From positions 1 through 42,051 of the forward strand of contig CAIJXJ010000071.1 in assembly GCA_903824575.1 (NCBI GenBank): a DNA stretch of 42,051 nt, read 5' to 3'. Origin of the DNA: an uncultured Methylobacillus sp. (GTDB lineage: Bacteria; Pseudomonadota; Gammaproteobacteria; Burkholderiales; Methylophilaceae). This document shows, one piece after another, positions 7,686-15,101 of the stretch (positions within the stretch are counted from its first letter, which is position 1; each line of letters begins with the position of its first letter). The notes beneath the pieces are model-generated. The model was not told the origin of the DNA. It searched no databases and worked only from the letters and a program-made list of their open reading frames with translations. The translations under genes were made by a program, and so were the position numbers.

Positions 7686-8161
7686 TGACCGAAGAAACCA
7701 ACAAGCGCGCCGTCGCCCTGGTTCTGGCCGCTGCCATTGCCGGGCCTTGCGAGGGCCTGCGCCAGTACGCCTACCGCGACGTGACCGGCCTGCCGACCAT
7801 CTGCATGGGATCGACCAAGGGCGTCAAGATGACCGATTTTCGGACGGTGCCCGAATGCAAAGCAATGCTGACAAAGGAGATGAGCGATGTCGTACAAACC
7901 TTGGACACCTGCCGGCCGGGCTTGCCGGCCCCTGTACTCGCCGCCTTTGCGGACGCCGCGTACAACGTCGGGGCAAGCATTGCCTGCAACAGCACAAAGT
8001 CAACCGCTGCCAGAAAACTGGCGGCCGGCGACCATCGCGGTGCATGCACTGAACTGCTTAAATGGGACAAGGCCCGGATCGCCGGCGTAGCCGTGACGCT
8101 GCCAGGCCTGACCAAGCGCCGCGTGCTGGAGCGCGACCTTTGCCTATCGGGGGTCGCATGA
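7685..8161 (+). CDS. Endolysin, GH24 lysozyme, probable SAR type
   Basis: A 158-residue phage lysozyme (muramidase) that cleaves peptidoglycan glycan strands. The T4-lysozyme triad spacing is clear: Glu23, Asp32 and Thr38 in CEGLRQYAYRDVTGLPTICM. The later part keeps the family pattern (LAAFADAAYNVGASIACNST, KWDKARIAGVAVTLPGLTKR). The N-terminus has a weakly hydrophobic Ala-rich segment (AVALVLAAAIAG) just before the active site. That is the pattern of signal-anchor-release endolysins such as P1 Lyz and P21, which are exported by Sec and activated on membrane release. It is coupled to the gene before it (TAATG) and to Rz after it (ATGA). Confidence 0.85.
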   Translation: MTEETNKRAVALVLAAAIAGPCEGLRQYAYRDVTGLPTICMGSTKGVKMTDFRTVPECKAMLTKEMSDVVQTLDTCRPGLPAPVLAAFADAAYNVGASIACNSTKSTAARKLAAGDHRGACTELLKWDKARIAGVAVTLPGLTKRRVLERDLCLSGVA

Positions 8162-8682
8162 CTGACATTCAATTCAAAGCCGTCATCGGCCTGGTGCTGC
8201 TGGCCGCACTGGTCTTTGGAGAGCGCTACATCGAGGGCCGCGGTGCAGATCGCCAGCTCGCAATCGACACGGCCGCAATCAATAAGCAAAAGGCCGAGGC
8301 AGCCGCCACCCTGGCCAGCGAGACCGACAAGGTGCACGCCGCCGAGTGGGCTCTGCAGGATTTCAAAAACAACCAGGAGCTTCAAGATGCTGACCACAAA
8401 AAGACTGTTACCGATCTGTCTGATCGCCTGCGCCGCATTGCCGGCGCTGCTGGGCGGCTGCGCGACCCGAACGCCGCCGGATGTGGGCCAGGTGGTGGTG
8501 GCGCCACAAATCAAGCTGCTACCGCCGCCGGTGATCGTCCAGCAGACCCTGCCCAAGCCGGCGGGCTACTTTCAGCAGAGCTTAGTGGATTACTCGCTCA
8601 GCTCACCAAAGAAGCCGACGACATCAATGTCGCTTACACCAGCTGCAGGGCTGACGCCTACGCAGTGAGGGGGATCAAGTGA
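8158..8682 (+). CDS. Rz-like inner-membrane spanin
   Basis: A 174-residue protein whose ATG overlaps the endolysin stop. An N-terminal membrane anchor (FKAVIGLVLLAALVFGERYI) is followed by a long charged coiled-coil helix (about 35-95: INKQKAEAAATLASETDKVH). A Gly/Ala-rich hinge and a final helical part complete it. This is the form of i-spanins (Rz, DUF2514 type), which span the periplasm and fuse inner and outer membranes with the partner lipoprotein in the last step of lysis. The partner gene is nested within it in another frame. Confidence 0.75.
   Translation: MTDIQFKAVIGLVLLAALVFGERYIEGRGADRQLAIDTAAINKQKAEAAATLASETDKVHAAEWALQDFKNNQELQDADHKKTVTDLSDRLRRIAGAAGRLRDPNAAGCGPGGGGATNQAATAAGDRPADPAQAGGLLSAELSGLLAQLTKEADDINVAYTSCRADAYAVRGIK
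8387..8668 (+). CDS. Rz1-like outer-membrane spanin lipoprotein, nested in Rz
   Basis: A 93-residue frame lying wholly inside the Rz gene in a different frame. It starts at ATG 8387 with GGAG at 8376-8379. A type II signal peptide (LLPICLIACAALPALLGGC) ends in lipobox LGGC, with Cys at about residue 25. The mature part is Pro-rich (APQIKLLPPPVIVQQTLPKP), as usual for o-spanins. The nested arrangement is the same as lambda Rz/Rz1. The product would be lipid anchored to the outer membrane and would pair with the C-terminus of the i-spanin. Confidence 0.85.
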   Translation: MLTTKRLLPICLIACAALPALLGGCATRTPPDVGQVVVAPQIKLLPPPVIVQQTLPKPAGYFQQSLVDYSLSSPKKPTTSMSLTPAAGLTPTQ

Positions 8683-8894
8683 GGATGCACCCGGATCACC
8701 CGGCGCTAAGCCCCAAACGTGACTGGAAAGACGACTTGCGTGAACAGGCCCGAAAGCTACTGGAAGCCAAGCTGCAAAACCAGATCACCAGGGCAGCGGC
8801 TTTGAACGATCGGGAGCATGAGCAGCGTACAAAGCCAGAGCAAAAAACCCCTCTAACGGAGCCCCCGCAAGCCGCGCCAAATCGTGAGCCATAA
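8679..8894 (+). CDS. Small hypothetical protein
   Basis: A 71-residue, strongly charged protein (DWKDDLREQARKLLEAKLQN) beginning with GTG at 8679 that overlaps the Rz stop, or with ATG at 8685. GAGGGGGA lies at 8667-8674. It is predicted mostly helical with a Pro-rich tail. I recognise no family. It is the last gene of the rightward late unit, and its 3' end already contains one of the putative integrase arm sites (8850-8858). Confidence 0.45.
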   Translation: MRMHPDHPALSPKRDWKDDLREQARKLLEAKLQNQITRAAALNDREHEQRTKPEQKTPLTEPPQAAPNREP

Positions 8895-9063
8895 TATGCA
8901 CGTCGTTAGAGGAAAGCGGCCTAAGTATTTGAATTGTTTGGAAAATCAATCAGCTTTGGGACCAGAGGGTCGAAGGTTCGAATCCTTTCGCCCCGACCAT
9001 ATATATAAAGAGTTTGCTATATTTTCAGTAGCAAGCCTCTAACAAAAGCCAATTCCTCTAACG
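8850..9063. other. attP: attP region with putative integrase arm-type sites
   Basis: The motif CCTCTAACG occurs at 8850-8858, inverted at 8904-8912 (CGTTAGAGG), and again at 9055-9063. A one-base variant, CCTCTAACA, lies at 9036-9044. They flank the tRNA-derived core at 8954-8999 on both sides, as arm-type sites of tyrosine integrases do. The segment 8895-9057 holds no gene. It is next to the integrase gene, whose stop is inside the last arm copy. Confidence 0.7.
8954..8999 (+). other. attP core: 3' part of a tRNA-Pro (TGG) gene
   Basis: This segment reads as the 3' portion of a proline tRNA from the anticodon loop (TTTGGGA) through the anticodon-stem 3' side, the T arm (GAAGG-TTCGAAT-CCTTT), the acceptor strand CGCCCCG, A and encoded CCA. 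No 5' half is present, so it is not a tRNA gene here. Integration at the matching chromosomal gene would restore the tRNA 3' end. The identity as Pro-TGG rests on the loop and acceptor sequences. Confidence 0.8.
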
Positions 9064-10101
9064 CGTGGCTCCGGTTTGCTTGGCCTTTTTGTGCCGAACA
9101 TAGTCCGCCGTTTGGGTCTGAGTGCTGTGACCGCCCATCTTTTGGGCGTCCATCATCCCGCGAATATCGTCCACGTCGGTGATGGCTTTGGCCTTCAAAT
9201 CGTGGAACGTCACACCTCGGACGCCGGCTCGCTTGACGGCGCGCTTCCAGGCCGTGCTGGCGCCGGAATACGTGAACTTCTGGGCGCCCTGCGTGGTGAA
9301 CATCCATCGCGTGATGTCGGCGCGCTTGAGAGCCTTGAGGCGATCGACAACGTTGTGCAACTTGGGCGTCCACTGGATCAGCACCTTGACGCCGGTTGAC
9401 CCCGCGACCTTGGCCGGCTCGAACAGGATCCCGTTTTGCTTGACGTCGGACCACTCCATGGACAGCAGGTCGCTGATGCGCTGCCCGGTCAGATAGGCCA
9501 TGTCGATCAGCGCGCACAGCATCAGGCCGCTTCGGTTCTTGGTCTTGAATCCCTTGGTTGGATGGGCGTTGCTGTAAATGGCGCCGACCTTGATGCGCCG
9601 CAGTTCGCTGTCGGTGATGTAGCGCGTGCGCGCCTTGAGTGGCATCGTCCGGATGCTGTTGACTGGGTTGGCGCCAGGCGGACGCCATCCCTTTTCCTCG
9701 GCGTAGCGCATGAGCTCACGAATGTGGCTGCGATAGGCGTTGTAGCTGCGCGGCATGGCCTTGTAGGCCTTGAGAAACGTCACGACGTCGGGCGGCGTGA
9801 CTTCCTTGCTGCGGAACTCGAAGAAGGCTTTGCCGACTTCGCGGCACATGTAGCTTTCGTTTTCCTGCGTTTTCTTGGCGTGCGTCGGACTCACCTCGAC
9901 AAGCCAGTCGCCGATCAGCCGGGTTACGGAGTCGTCCATGGTGTCGGCCGCCGTCAGCTCAGCGATGGCCCGGTACAGCCTGGGCAGACCTTCCTTGACG
10001 CGGCACAACTTCGTCCACTTTCGCTTCTTGCCGACAGCAGTCACGTAATAGTAGGAGCCGTTCTTCGTGTGGACGCGCTTGGGGAGGTCTGATTTGATCA
10101 T
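9058..10101 (-). CDS. int: Tyrosine recombinase integrase
   Basis: A 347-residue integrase; the ATG at 10101 overlaps the stop of the gene before it. The frame stays open far upstream, but the start at MIKSDLPKRVHTKNGSYYYV fits the family. The N-terminal arm-binding part is followed by a SAM-like core-binding domain (about 60-160) and the catalytic domain. Catalytic signatures are Arg in LTGQRISDLLSMEW, the HxxR box as HDLKAKA with Lys in place of Arg, GGH, and Tyr in TADYVRHKK. It would recombine attP (just downstream) with a host tRNA-Pro gene. The Lys in the HxxR box occurs in some phage integrases and need not mean loss of activity. Confidence 0.92.
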   Translation of the reverse strand: MIKSDLPKRVHTKNGSYYYVTAVGKKRKWTKLCRVKEGLPRLYRAIAELTAADTMDDSVTRLIGDWLVEVSPTHAKKTQENESYMCREVGKAFFEFRSKEVTPPDVVTFLKAYKAMPRSYNAYRSHIRELMRYAEEKGWRPPGANPVNSIRTMPLKARTRYITDSELRRIKVGAIYSNAHPTKGFKTKNRSGLMLCALIDMAYLTGQRISDLLSMEWSDVKQNGILFEPAKVAGSTGVKVLIQWTPKLHNVVDRLKALKRADITRWMFTTQGAQKFTYSGASTAWKRAVKRAGVRGVTFHDLKAKAITDVDDIRGMMDAQKMGGHSTQTQTADYVRHKKAKQTGATR

Positions 10102-10319
10102 GCTGTTCTCAGTTGTGGAACGCGCACGCGCGGGGCGTTGACCGGACGCGAACCGCAGCACACCGAGGTGTAGTGTTCGCGCTCCAGGATGATGTTGCCT
10201 GTCGTCGGGCTGCGCCGGGCTCGGTAGAAACCCTGCCTGTGCAGCTCCGTGAGCTGGTCTGACGGGCGCTTGTAGCCGGTGATCTGCTCGACTTCTCGGG
10301 CTTCGAGGGTGGTGTTCAT
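10098..10319 (-). CDS. DUF4224-like protein, possible recombination directionality factor
   Basis: A 73-residue protein. The N-terminal part (LEAREVEQITGYKRPSDQLT, ELHRQGFYRARRSPTTGNII) matches the small DUF4224 family found immediately upstream of phage integrases. The fold is probably a winged-helix, MerR/excisionase-like unit. The stop overlaps the integrase start by 4 bases, so the two are co-translated. A role in excision control is inferred from position and size; nothing in the sequence proves it. Confidence 0.65.
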   Translation of the reverse strand: MNTTLEAREVEQITGYKRPSDQLTELHRQGFYRARRSPTTGNIILEREHYTSVCCGSRPVNAPRVRVPQLRTA

Positions 10320-10525
10320 GCTGCGGACTTTCGGGGTAGTCTTGCGGCTTGCTCATCAAGAATGAGGCGAAGGCCGAAATGATGGGTTTGCGGATCGGAG
10401 GTGAATACTTTGACCTGACTACGCAGCGCGGAGTAGTCATCTGGATGAATCCGGTATTCGGTAATCGGAGTGCCGATGCCCTTGGCCTTTTGAATGGCCA
10501 TATTCATCTCATCAACCAGATTCAT
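10316..10525 (-). CDS. Small hypothetical protein
   Basis: A 69-residue protein (MNLVDEMNMAIQKAKGIGTP, ITEYRIHPDDYSALRSQVKV) with ATG at 10525. It overlaps both neighbours by 4 bases in the usual ATGA manner of this operon. It looks like a compact alpha/beta protein. I recognise no family or motif. Its placement in the leftward early operon suggests an early or recombination-related role. Confidence 0.5.
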   Translation of the reverse strand: MNLVDEMNMAIQKAKGIGTPITEYRIHPDDYSALRSQVKVFTSDPQTHHFGLRLILDEQAARLPRKSAA

Positions 10526-10914
10526 GCTGCTTTCCTCAGTAAATCAATGTTGGTCGCCCGGAAGGTGAAGTGAAAGCCTCCGCCATCGTGGGATACATAC
10601 TTGGTCTCAATGCCGCGCTGTTCGCCCTGCGTCCAGCCGATGCTGCCGTCCACAAACCGACCCAGCAATTCACGCCAGTCCTTCGGAATCAATGCAAGGA
10701 CCTGCTGCCGGGTCAGTTCCGCTCCGCCTTGTGACTGGATTACCGCAGCGAGCATGTCGGCATACTCTGCAGTCATTGCCCACGCCGCTCTCGCGGAATC
10801 CTCCGGAGTCATTCCGGGGAACGGCCATTTGTGGGGGACCAATTCCGGCGCCTTGGGTATCACTACGGATGACGCTAGGTTTTGCGGGTCGAACAAGGAT
10901 GGTTGAGTGGTCAC
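10522..10914 (-). CDS. Early-operon hypothetical protein
   Basis: A 130-residue protein. The GTG at 10914 overlaps the methyltransferase stop (GTGA); the longer open frame upstream lies inside that gene and is not used. The middle part is helical (AWAMTAEYADMLAAVIQSQG, LTRQQVLALIPKDWRELLGR). The C-terminal part is beta-rich (GIETKYVSHDGGGFHFTFRA). The pattern suggests a small helix-turn-helix-like or accessory protein, but I do not recognise a family. Confidence 0.5.
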   Translation of the reverse strand: MTTQPSLFDPQNLASSVVIPKAPELVPHKWPFPGMTPEDSARAAWAMTAEYADMLAAVIQSQGGAELTRQQVLALIPKDWRELLGRFVDGSIGWTQGEQRGIETKYVSHDGGGFHFTFRATNIDLLRKAA

Positions 10915-12590
10915 GCTGCAATCCTTTCTGCTTCTGCCTCGGCGTAGTTCGCGCCAACGATTGCGCAACTCAACGGTGGGCAAACAGAGTTTCCGCACAT
11001 GCGCACCTGGGCGGTCTTGGTGAGTGGTTTGCCGTCGGCTCCGAAGTCGATCTGGTAAGACGCAGGGAAACCCTGCGCGGTGTACAGTTCGCGCGGCGCC
11101 AGCATGCGCAGGCCGATGTCAACGATGGCGTACTCCTCACTATGCACCGTGACCAGACCGAACCGGTCTTTGGTCGGCACGGTGTGCATGGGCTCTGTCA
11201 GCCGTGGGTCTTGGTCCGTGCCGTAATACTTGATCAGGAAAGCCCGGACCTCGCCAACGTGGCCACCGCCTGCGGTCAAGGTTGGAATGGGATCATCGAC
11301 CGATTGACCGAACTGGTTATTGCGCAGCTTGACTAGGTTGCTGGTGACCAGCGCCCCAACAGCACCGCTGGCCGTAATGGTGTTGATCGGATTGCGCACG
11401 TCACGAATGCCGTGGCTGAACCGCTTGCCTCCGTCCTTTCCCTCTCCGTGCCCCATGTGGATTAGGTTGGCCGTCACCAGGCTGTGATGATCCACGCTAG
11501 TCACAGTCGCCATCGGGTCGGCCATGTCGCTGCCGACCACGCCGGTGTAGTGCTTTGCCAAGAACGCTGACACCAGAGCATGTTTCTGTGTGCCGACCAG
11601 CGTACTGATTGGCTTTTCAATGTCCAGCGCACGCGGTGCCTGGCCTTCGCGCTCGCCGTAGCCGGTTTGTATGAGTGTCGGAGAAACCAAGGCATGATTC
11701 CCGCCGCCGGCATGAATCGTGCGCACCGGATCATGGATGCTGTGTGATCGACTTCCTGCGCGATCTTTGTATTCTCCGTGGGCTAATCCAACAATGAACG
11801 GCTCCGCCGCATCTACTACGTAGCGCATGATCCCCTTAGCGATCCGCCGACAAGTAGCGTCGGCCAGTGGCTTGCTACGCTCGAAGATGCTGGGCGCTGG
11901 GATGTTCCAGTCGATGCACTCAGCCGCAGTGCGCCATGGCTTCATGCCCTTGGGAACTTTGCCCTTCTTGTCGGGCTGAGCGTGCGTTGGCTGCGGCCAG
12001 ACAATCGGCATGCCGTCGCAGCGCGCCACCAGGAACAGCCGCTTGCGGATCGTCGGCGCGCCGTAGTCGCAGGCCCGCAGCTCGCGGTGCTCGACGACAT
12101 AGCCCAGTTTCTCAAGCGAGCGCTTCCATAGCCGGAACGTGTCGCCCTTGCGCAGTGGGCACGGCATGTTGTCGGCGTTGAGTGGTCCCCATGTCTGGAA
12201 TTCCTCGACGTTCTCAAGGAAGATCATGCGCGGCCGCACGGCCTTGGCCCACTTCACCACTACCCAGGCCAGCGAGCGGATTTTCTTGCTAACCGGCTTG
12301 CCGCCCTTGGCCTTTGAAAAGTGCTTGCAGTCCGGGCTGGCCCACAGCATGCCAACCGGCCGGCCGTGCGTGACGGCCATCGGATCGACCTCGAACACAT
12401 CAGAGCAAAAGTGCTGTGTCTGAGGGTGGTTCGCCTGGTGAAGGCTGATCGCTTCGGGATCGTGGTTGATAGCAACGTCAACCGGGCGACCGGTGGCCTG
12501 CTCAATACCGGTAGAAGCACCGCCACCACCGGCAAACAGGTCAACAACCATTTCGGCGTGCAGGGGCAGCAGAAATTGAGGGGTCAGCAT
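10911..12590 (-). CDS. DNA cytosine-5 methyltransferase
   Basis: A 559-residue C5 methyltransferase. The ATG at 12590 is chosen because GGAG precedes it; a GTG at 12602 lacks a binding site. Motif I is DLFAGGGGASTGI at 17-29. The catalytic loop is ASPDCKHFS with Cys88, so the usual PC is DC. ENVEEF carries motif VI, and RKRLFLVA resembles motif VIII. The C-terminal end has LYTAQGFPASYQI and QVRMCGNSVCPPL (motifs IX/X). The region between about 265 and 470 is a row of degenerate ~45-residue units (dPisTlvgtqkhALVsafL type), probably the target recognition part. It would modify phage DNA, likely against host restriction. The target sequence is unknown. Confidence 0.9.
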   Translation of the reverse strand: MLTPQFLLPLHAEMVVDLFAGGGGASTGIEQATGRPVDVAINHDPEAISLHQANHPQTQHFCSDVFEVDPMAVTHGRPVGMLWASPDCKHFSKAKGGKPVSKKIRSLAWVVVKWAKAVRPRMIFLENVEEFQTWGPLNADNMPCPLRKGDTFRLWKRSLEKLGYVVEHRELRACDYGAPTIRKRLFLVARCDGMPIVWPQPTHAQPDKKGKVPKGMKPWRTAAECIDWNIPAPSIFERSKPLADATCRRIAKGIMRYVVDAAEPFIVGLAHGEYKDRAGSRSHSIHDPVRTIHAGGGNHALVSPTLIQTGYGEREGQAPRALDIEKPISTLVGTQKHALVSAFLAKHYTGVVGSDMADPMATVTSVDHHSLVTANLIHMGHGEGKDGGKRFSHGIRDVRNPINTITASGAVGALVTSNLVKLRNNQFGQSVDDPIPTLTAGGGHVGEVRAFLIKYYGTDQDPRLTEPMHTVPTKDRFGLVTVHSEEYAIVDIGLRMLAPRELYTAQGFPASYQIDFGADGKPLTKTAQVRMCGNSVCPPLSCAIVGANYAEAEAERIAA

Positions 12591-12790
12591 TGAAGGCTCC
12601 ACTGTTCGTTGGTCAATTCCGGGCGCGGGTCACGATAGCCATCAAGCCTGCAGCGCTGTTGCGGCAGCAGAACGGAGGGGTTGGCGCGCGGGCGCTGCTG
12701 TGCGCACATCGGGCAGTTGACGCTGTATGCCCGGCGCAGGGCCTTGCGGTGATTGGCAATGTCTTTGTATCCGTCGATGGTGTCGCTCAT
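12584..12790 (-). CDS. Small CxxC-containing protein
   Basis: A 68-residue protein starting at ATG 12790, which overlaps the preceding stop. It has a helical start (DGYKDIANHRKALRRAYSVN) and one CPMC knuckle, then a Pro/Arg-rich tail. A single CxxC pair could bind zinc in a dimer. It overlaps the methyltransferase start by 7 bases. No family is recognised. Confidence 0.5.
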   Translation of the reverse strand: MSDTIDGYKDIANHRKALRRAYSVNCPMCAQQRPRANPSVLLPQQRCRLDGYRDPRPELTNEQWSLQC

Positions 12791-13386
12791 GGCTTCACCA
12801 CCTTGAACTCGATCACCCACACCCAGGGATTCAGGTCCCATGAGCCGGAGCCATTGATTTGCTCCCACAGGCTGGCGTACTCTGCGATCACGATGCCGTA
12901 TCCGCTTGCATACTGCGCCGGTGGGAATTTCCCACTGATGCGTATCAGCGGTTCCTTTGTCTCAGAATCGATGGCTATCTTGATGCCTTCGTCTAGCGCA
13001 TCGGCCGCGCTGATGTCCTGCAGCCGCTCGACGCGCACGCCAGTGATTTCGAGGGTGATGCGGCTGGCGCAACGTGGCATGAATATGCTTGGTTTCCAGT
13101 TGTATTTTGCAAACCCGGTTTCGTGCTTGTTCACATCAACAACGTCAGAGTCTGGATCGGCGCGGTAGATGATTAAGTTGTCTTCCTCGTCAAGCCACCA
13201 TGTCTCCCGCACCCAAAGCCGGTCTCCTGGCTTGCCGTAGGGGCAGCATTGCAGTATCGAATCCCACTCTGGCTTCGGCATTGAAGCGCGCACGTTCAGC
13301 TTGCATACCCGCCGCGTCTGCGTCTTGCTGCCATCGAGCAGCGCGCGCACCATAGGCGCGCTGAAAAGGATTGGGCGCTCTTTCAC
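12787..13386 (-). CDS. ASCH-like phage protein
   Basis: A 199-residue protein with a GTG start at 13386 in a GTGA overlap. The first residues (KERPILFSAPMVRALLDGSK, TQTRRV) are the conserved signature of an ASCH/PUA-fold family widespread in phage early regions. Further family-like motifs are GDRLWVRETWW, ITLEITGVRVERLQDIS and YASLWEQINGSGSWDLNPWVWVIEF (read as separate parts). ASCH folds bind RNA or modified nucleotides; the function of this phage branch is not established. It is flanked by co-translated early genes. Confidence 0.7.
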   Translation of the reverse strand: MKERPILFSAPMVRALLDGSKTQTRRVCKLNVRASMPKPEWDSILQCCPYGKPGDRLWVRETWWLDEEDNLIIYRADPDSDVVDVNKHETGFAKYNWKPSIFMPRCASRITLEITGVRVERLQDISAADALDEGIKIAIDSETKEPLIRISGKFPPAQYASGYGIVIAEYASLWEQINGSGSWDLNPWVWVIEFKVVKP

Positions 13387-14084
13387 GCCAGCACCTCGCG
13401 GCTTCCATTTGACTTCATGGCCGACACATAGCCGTCAGCCTCCATGCGCTCGATGAGGCGCGCCGCGCGGTTGTACCCAAGTTTCAGGCTGCGCTGCACG
13501 AACGAGACGCTGGCCTTGCGGTCCTTGTGGACGAGATCGACGACCTGCTCATACATCTGGTCGCTGTCAGCCGAAAGCAAATCGTGAGCGTCGCCAGCCG
13601 TGGCGGCCGGTACCGGGAATGCGAACAGATCGGGCGGTCCCTCGATCAGGATGTGCTCCTCGTCTTGCACCAGCTTGGCCAGGTCGGCGACGTCGTTCGA
13701 GTTGGGGTAGAGCGCAACGCTGCAGGTCAGAGCCATCACACCGCCGTCGCGCGGCTCCATAGAAAACTTCTTGACGTCGCAGCCGATGTACGAGCGCGTG
13801 CCAATCGTCACGTTGGCATTGCTGATTTCGTTGGAGTAGGAGACGGGTACAAGAAAGGCATTGCGGGCGATCAGGGCGTCAGTATTGCCGCGCCACAGAA
13901 ATGCCTCAAGGGCGTCGTCAAAGTAGGCGCACAGGCGGCGATCCACGTTCTTGATTTCCATCTTGACATCGACGGCCAGAATCTTCTCGTCGTCGGGCCC
14001 TTCCTTGCGGACGTTGAGGTGCTTGATGGCGGCGACGCCGCGAACCAAGAATGGCGGCCGTGTTGCTGTGGGTTGGTCTGTCAT
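13383..14084 (-). CDS. Phage protein with C-terminal FtsK-gamma-like winged helix
   Basis: A 233-residue protein. The first ~165 residues are a mixed domain I do not recognise (IKHLNVRKEGPDDEKILAVD, DALEAFLWRGNT). The last ~60 residues (MYEQVVDLVHKDRKASVSFV, QRSLKLGYNRAARLIERMEA, DGYVS) match the FtsK gamma domain. In bacterial FtsK that winged helix reads KOPS sequences and touches XerD. There is no ATPase domain here. It sits among early recombination genes. The match is strong by pattern; a role in reading host DNA polarity or acting on Xer is speculation. Confidence 0.75.
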   Translation of the reverse strand: MTDQPTATRPPFLVRGVAAIKHLNVRKEGPDDEKILAVDVKMEIKNVDRRLCAYFDDALEAFLWRGNTDALIARNAFLVPVSYSNEISNANVTIGTRSYIGCDVKKFSMEPRDGGVMALTCSVALYPNSNDVADLAKLVQDEEHILIEGPPDLFAFPVPAATAGDAHDLLSADSDQMYEQVVDLVHKDRKASVSFVQRSLKLGYNRAARLIERMEADGYVSAMKSNGSREVLA

Positions 14085-14086
14085 AT

Positions 14087-14341
14087 CTATCCCGCAAAGT
14101 GCTTGTTGAAAATCCGCTCCAACACGTCGATCTGCTTTTCAGTCAGGCTGGTCGTGTTGTGGCCGTTCCCGGTCTTCTGGGCGACGCTTCTGACAAAGTC
14201 GCTTTCCCAGTCGGACAGGTCTTTGGTATCGAGCAAGCCCGACACGCGCTGGACCATGGTGTTGAGGCTTGCCATAGTTGCTTTTTCTGGTGGTTGGTTA
14301 AAAGGGCTCAACGGATTAACTTGTGGAAGTGGTGATTTCAT
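14087..14341 (-). CDS. Small early protein
   Basis: An 84-residue protein. The start chosen is ATG 14341, preceded on the minus strand by CGGAGAG; a later ATG at 14275 would give about 62 residues. The C-terminal half is helical (LSDWESDFVRSVAQKTGNGH, LTEKQIDVLERIFNKHFA), a pattern seen in small phage proteins near recombination genes. It overlaps the end of the previous gene. Function is unknown. Confidence 0.5.
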   Translation of the reverse strand: MKSPLPQVNPLSPFNQPPEKATMASLNTMVQRVSGLLDTKDLSDWESDFVRSVAQKTGNGHNTTSLTEKQIDVLERIFNKHFAG

Positions 14342-14765
14342 CTGGAGCACTCTCCGTGTGGAATTTCACCTGGCAGGGTGGGGCGGACTGTCGTACTGCA
14401 TAACCCCATGCAGCAGCCCAAATGCCGGTTTCGTTGCGCCAGTCCTTGTCGGTGAAAGACTGCCCGTAGTGAACCTCAAACGCTTCAATCATTCCGGGGT
14501 AAGGCGCATCAGGGCCACGACCGATACCCCCACAGAACTGTGACCATGCCTTGTCAACCGTAGCTGGACCGGATGAGCATGTGCATTTCCCTCCTGTCAA
14601 GGCTTGGCACAGCGCGTCATGCACTTCCTGCTCATCCATCGCGGCCTTGAGAATGTCGCCAAGGTCTTTCTGACTGATGCAGATGTTTGACCTATCGCTA
14701 AAATCTGCTGGGTCTGTTTCGGTGATTTCCAGTAGCACGTCTTGCCATGTTTTGATGTTTTTCAT
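14316..14765 (-). CDS. Early-operon hypothetical protein
   Basis: A 149-residue protein with ATG 14765. The N-terminal half is helical (MKNIKTWQDVLLEITETDPA, LGDILKAAMDEQEVHDALCQ). A Cys-containing segment (CTCSSG) follows, then a Trp-rich part (FTDKDWRNETGIWAAAWGYA). I recognise no family. Downstream on the coding strand it overlaps the next gene by about 26 bases. The 78-base gap before the following gene (14766-14843) has nothing I can name. Confidence 0.5.
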   Translation of the reverse strand: MKNIKTWQDVLLEITETDPADFSDRSNICISQKDLGDILKAAMDEQEVHDALCQALTGGKCTCSSGPATVDKAWSQFCGGIGRGPDAPYPGMIEAFEVHYGQSFTDKDWRNETGIWAAAWGYAVRQSAPPCQVKFHTESAPDEITTSTS

Positions 14766-14843
14766 ATTTAACTTTCCACACGTTTTTCCGTTTTTTAAAC
14801 TCTTACCTGCCAGGTGCTTTCAACAAGTTATTCCGTTGAGCCG

Positions 14844-15101
14844 TTAAAAGGGGATTCCATTGCGCAGGCGCTCGGCCGCCTCTGCTTTTCTGCGAGATTC
14901 CATGGCTGCGTGGTGCTTCTTCCACTCCTTTGGCGTGCGCATGGCGAAGCCATTTCCAACCCTAGAAGGGCTGATGGTCAGAGCGGCTATCTGGCCCAGC
15001 ATCTCGTCCCAGCCAAGGCCGTTGCAGCATTTGCCGTTCTCGTGAACGTCCCAGCCGACATGGCCTTCGTGGTCAAAGGTGATCGTGATCGTGCGTTTCA
15101 T
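14844..15101 (-). CDS. Small hypothetical protein
   Basis: An 85-residue protein with ATG at 15101 in a 4-base overlap with the preceding stop. The N-terminal half is a short beta unit (KRTITITFDHEGHVGWDVHE) with CC at about residues 25-26. The C-terminal half is a basic helix (EWKKHHAAMESRRKAEAAER). The arrangement suggests a small nucleic-acid- or partner-binding protein working with the recombination genes upstream. No family is recognised. Confidence 0.5.
   Translation of the reverse strand: MKRTITITFDHEGHVGWDVHENGKCCNGLGWDEMLGQIAALTISPSRVGNGFAMRTPKEWKKHHAAMESRRKAEAAERLRNGIPF

Noticed and set aside
8954-8999. A tRNA-Pro gene.
   Set aside because: Only the part from the anticodon loop to CCA is present; no D arm or 5' acceptor strand lies upstream, so it is the attP core.
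9061-9072. ACGCGTGGCTCC at the end of int also occurs in the DGR variable region near 5598, suggesting a template repeat.
   Set aside because: Only 12 bases match, flanks do not, it encodes the integrase C-terminus on the other strand, and a chance 12-base match is expected at this genome size. It lacks adenine-rich codons.
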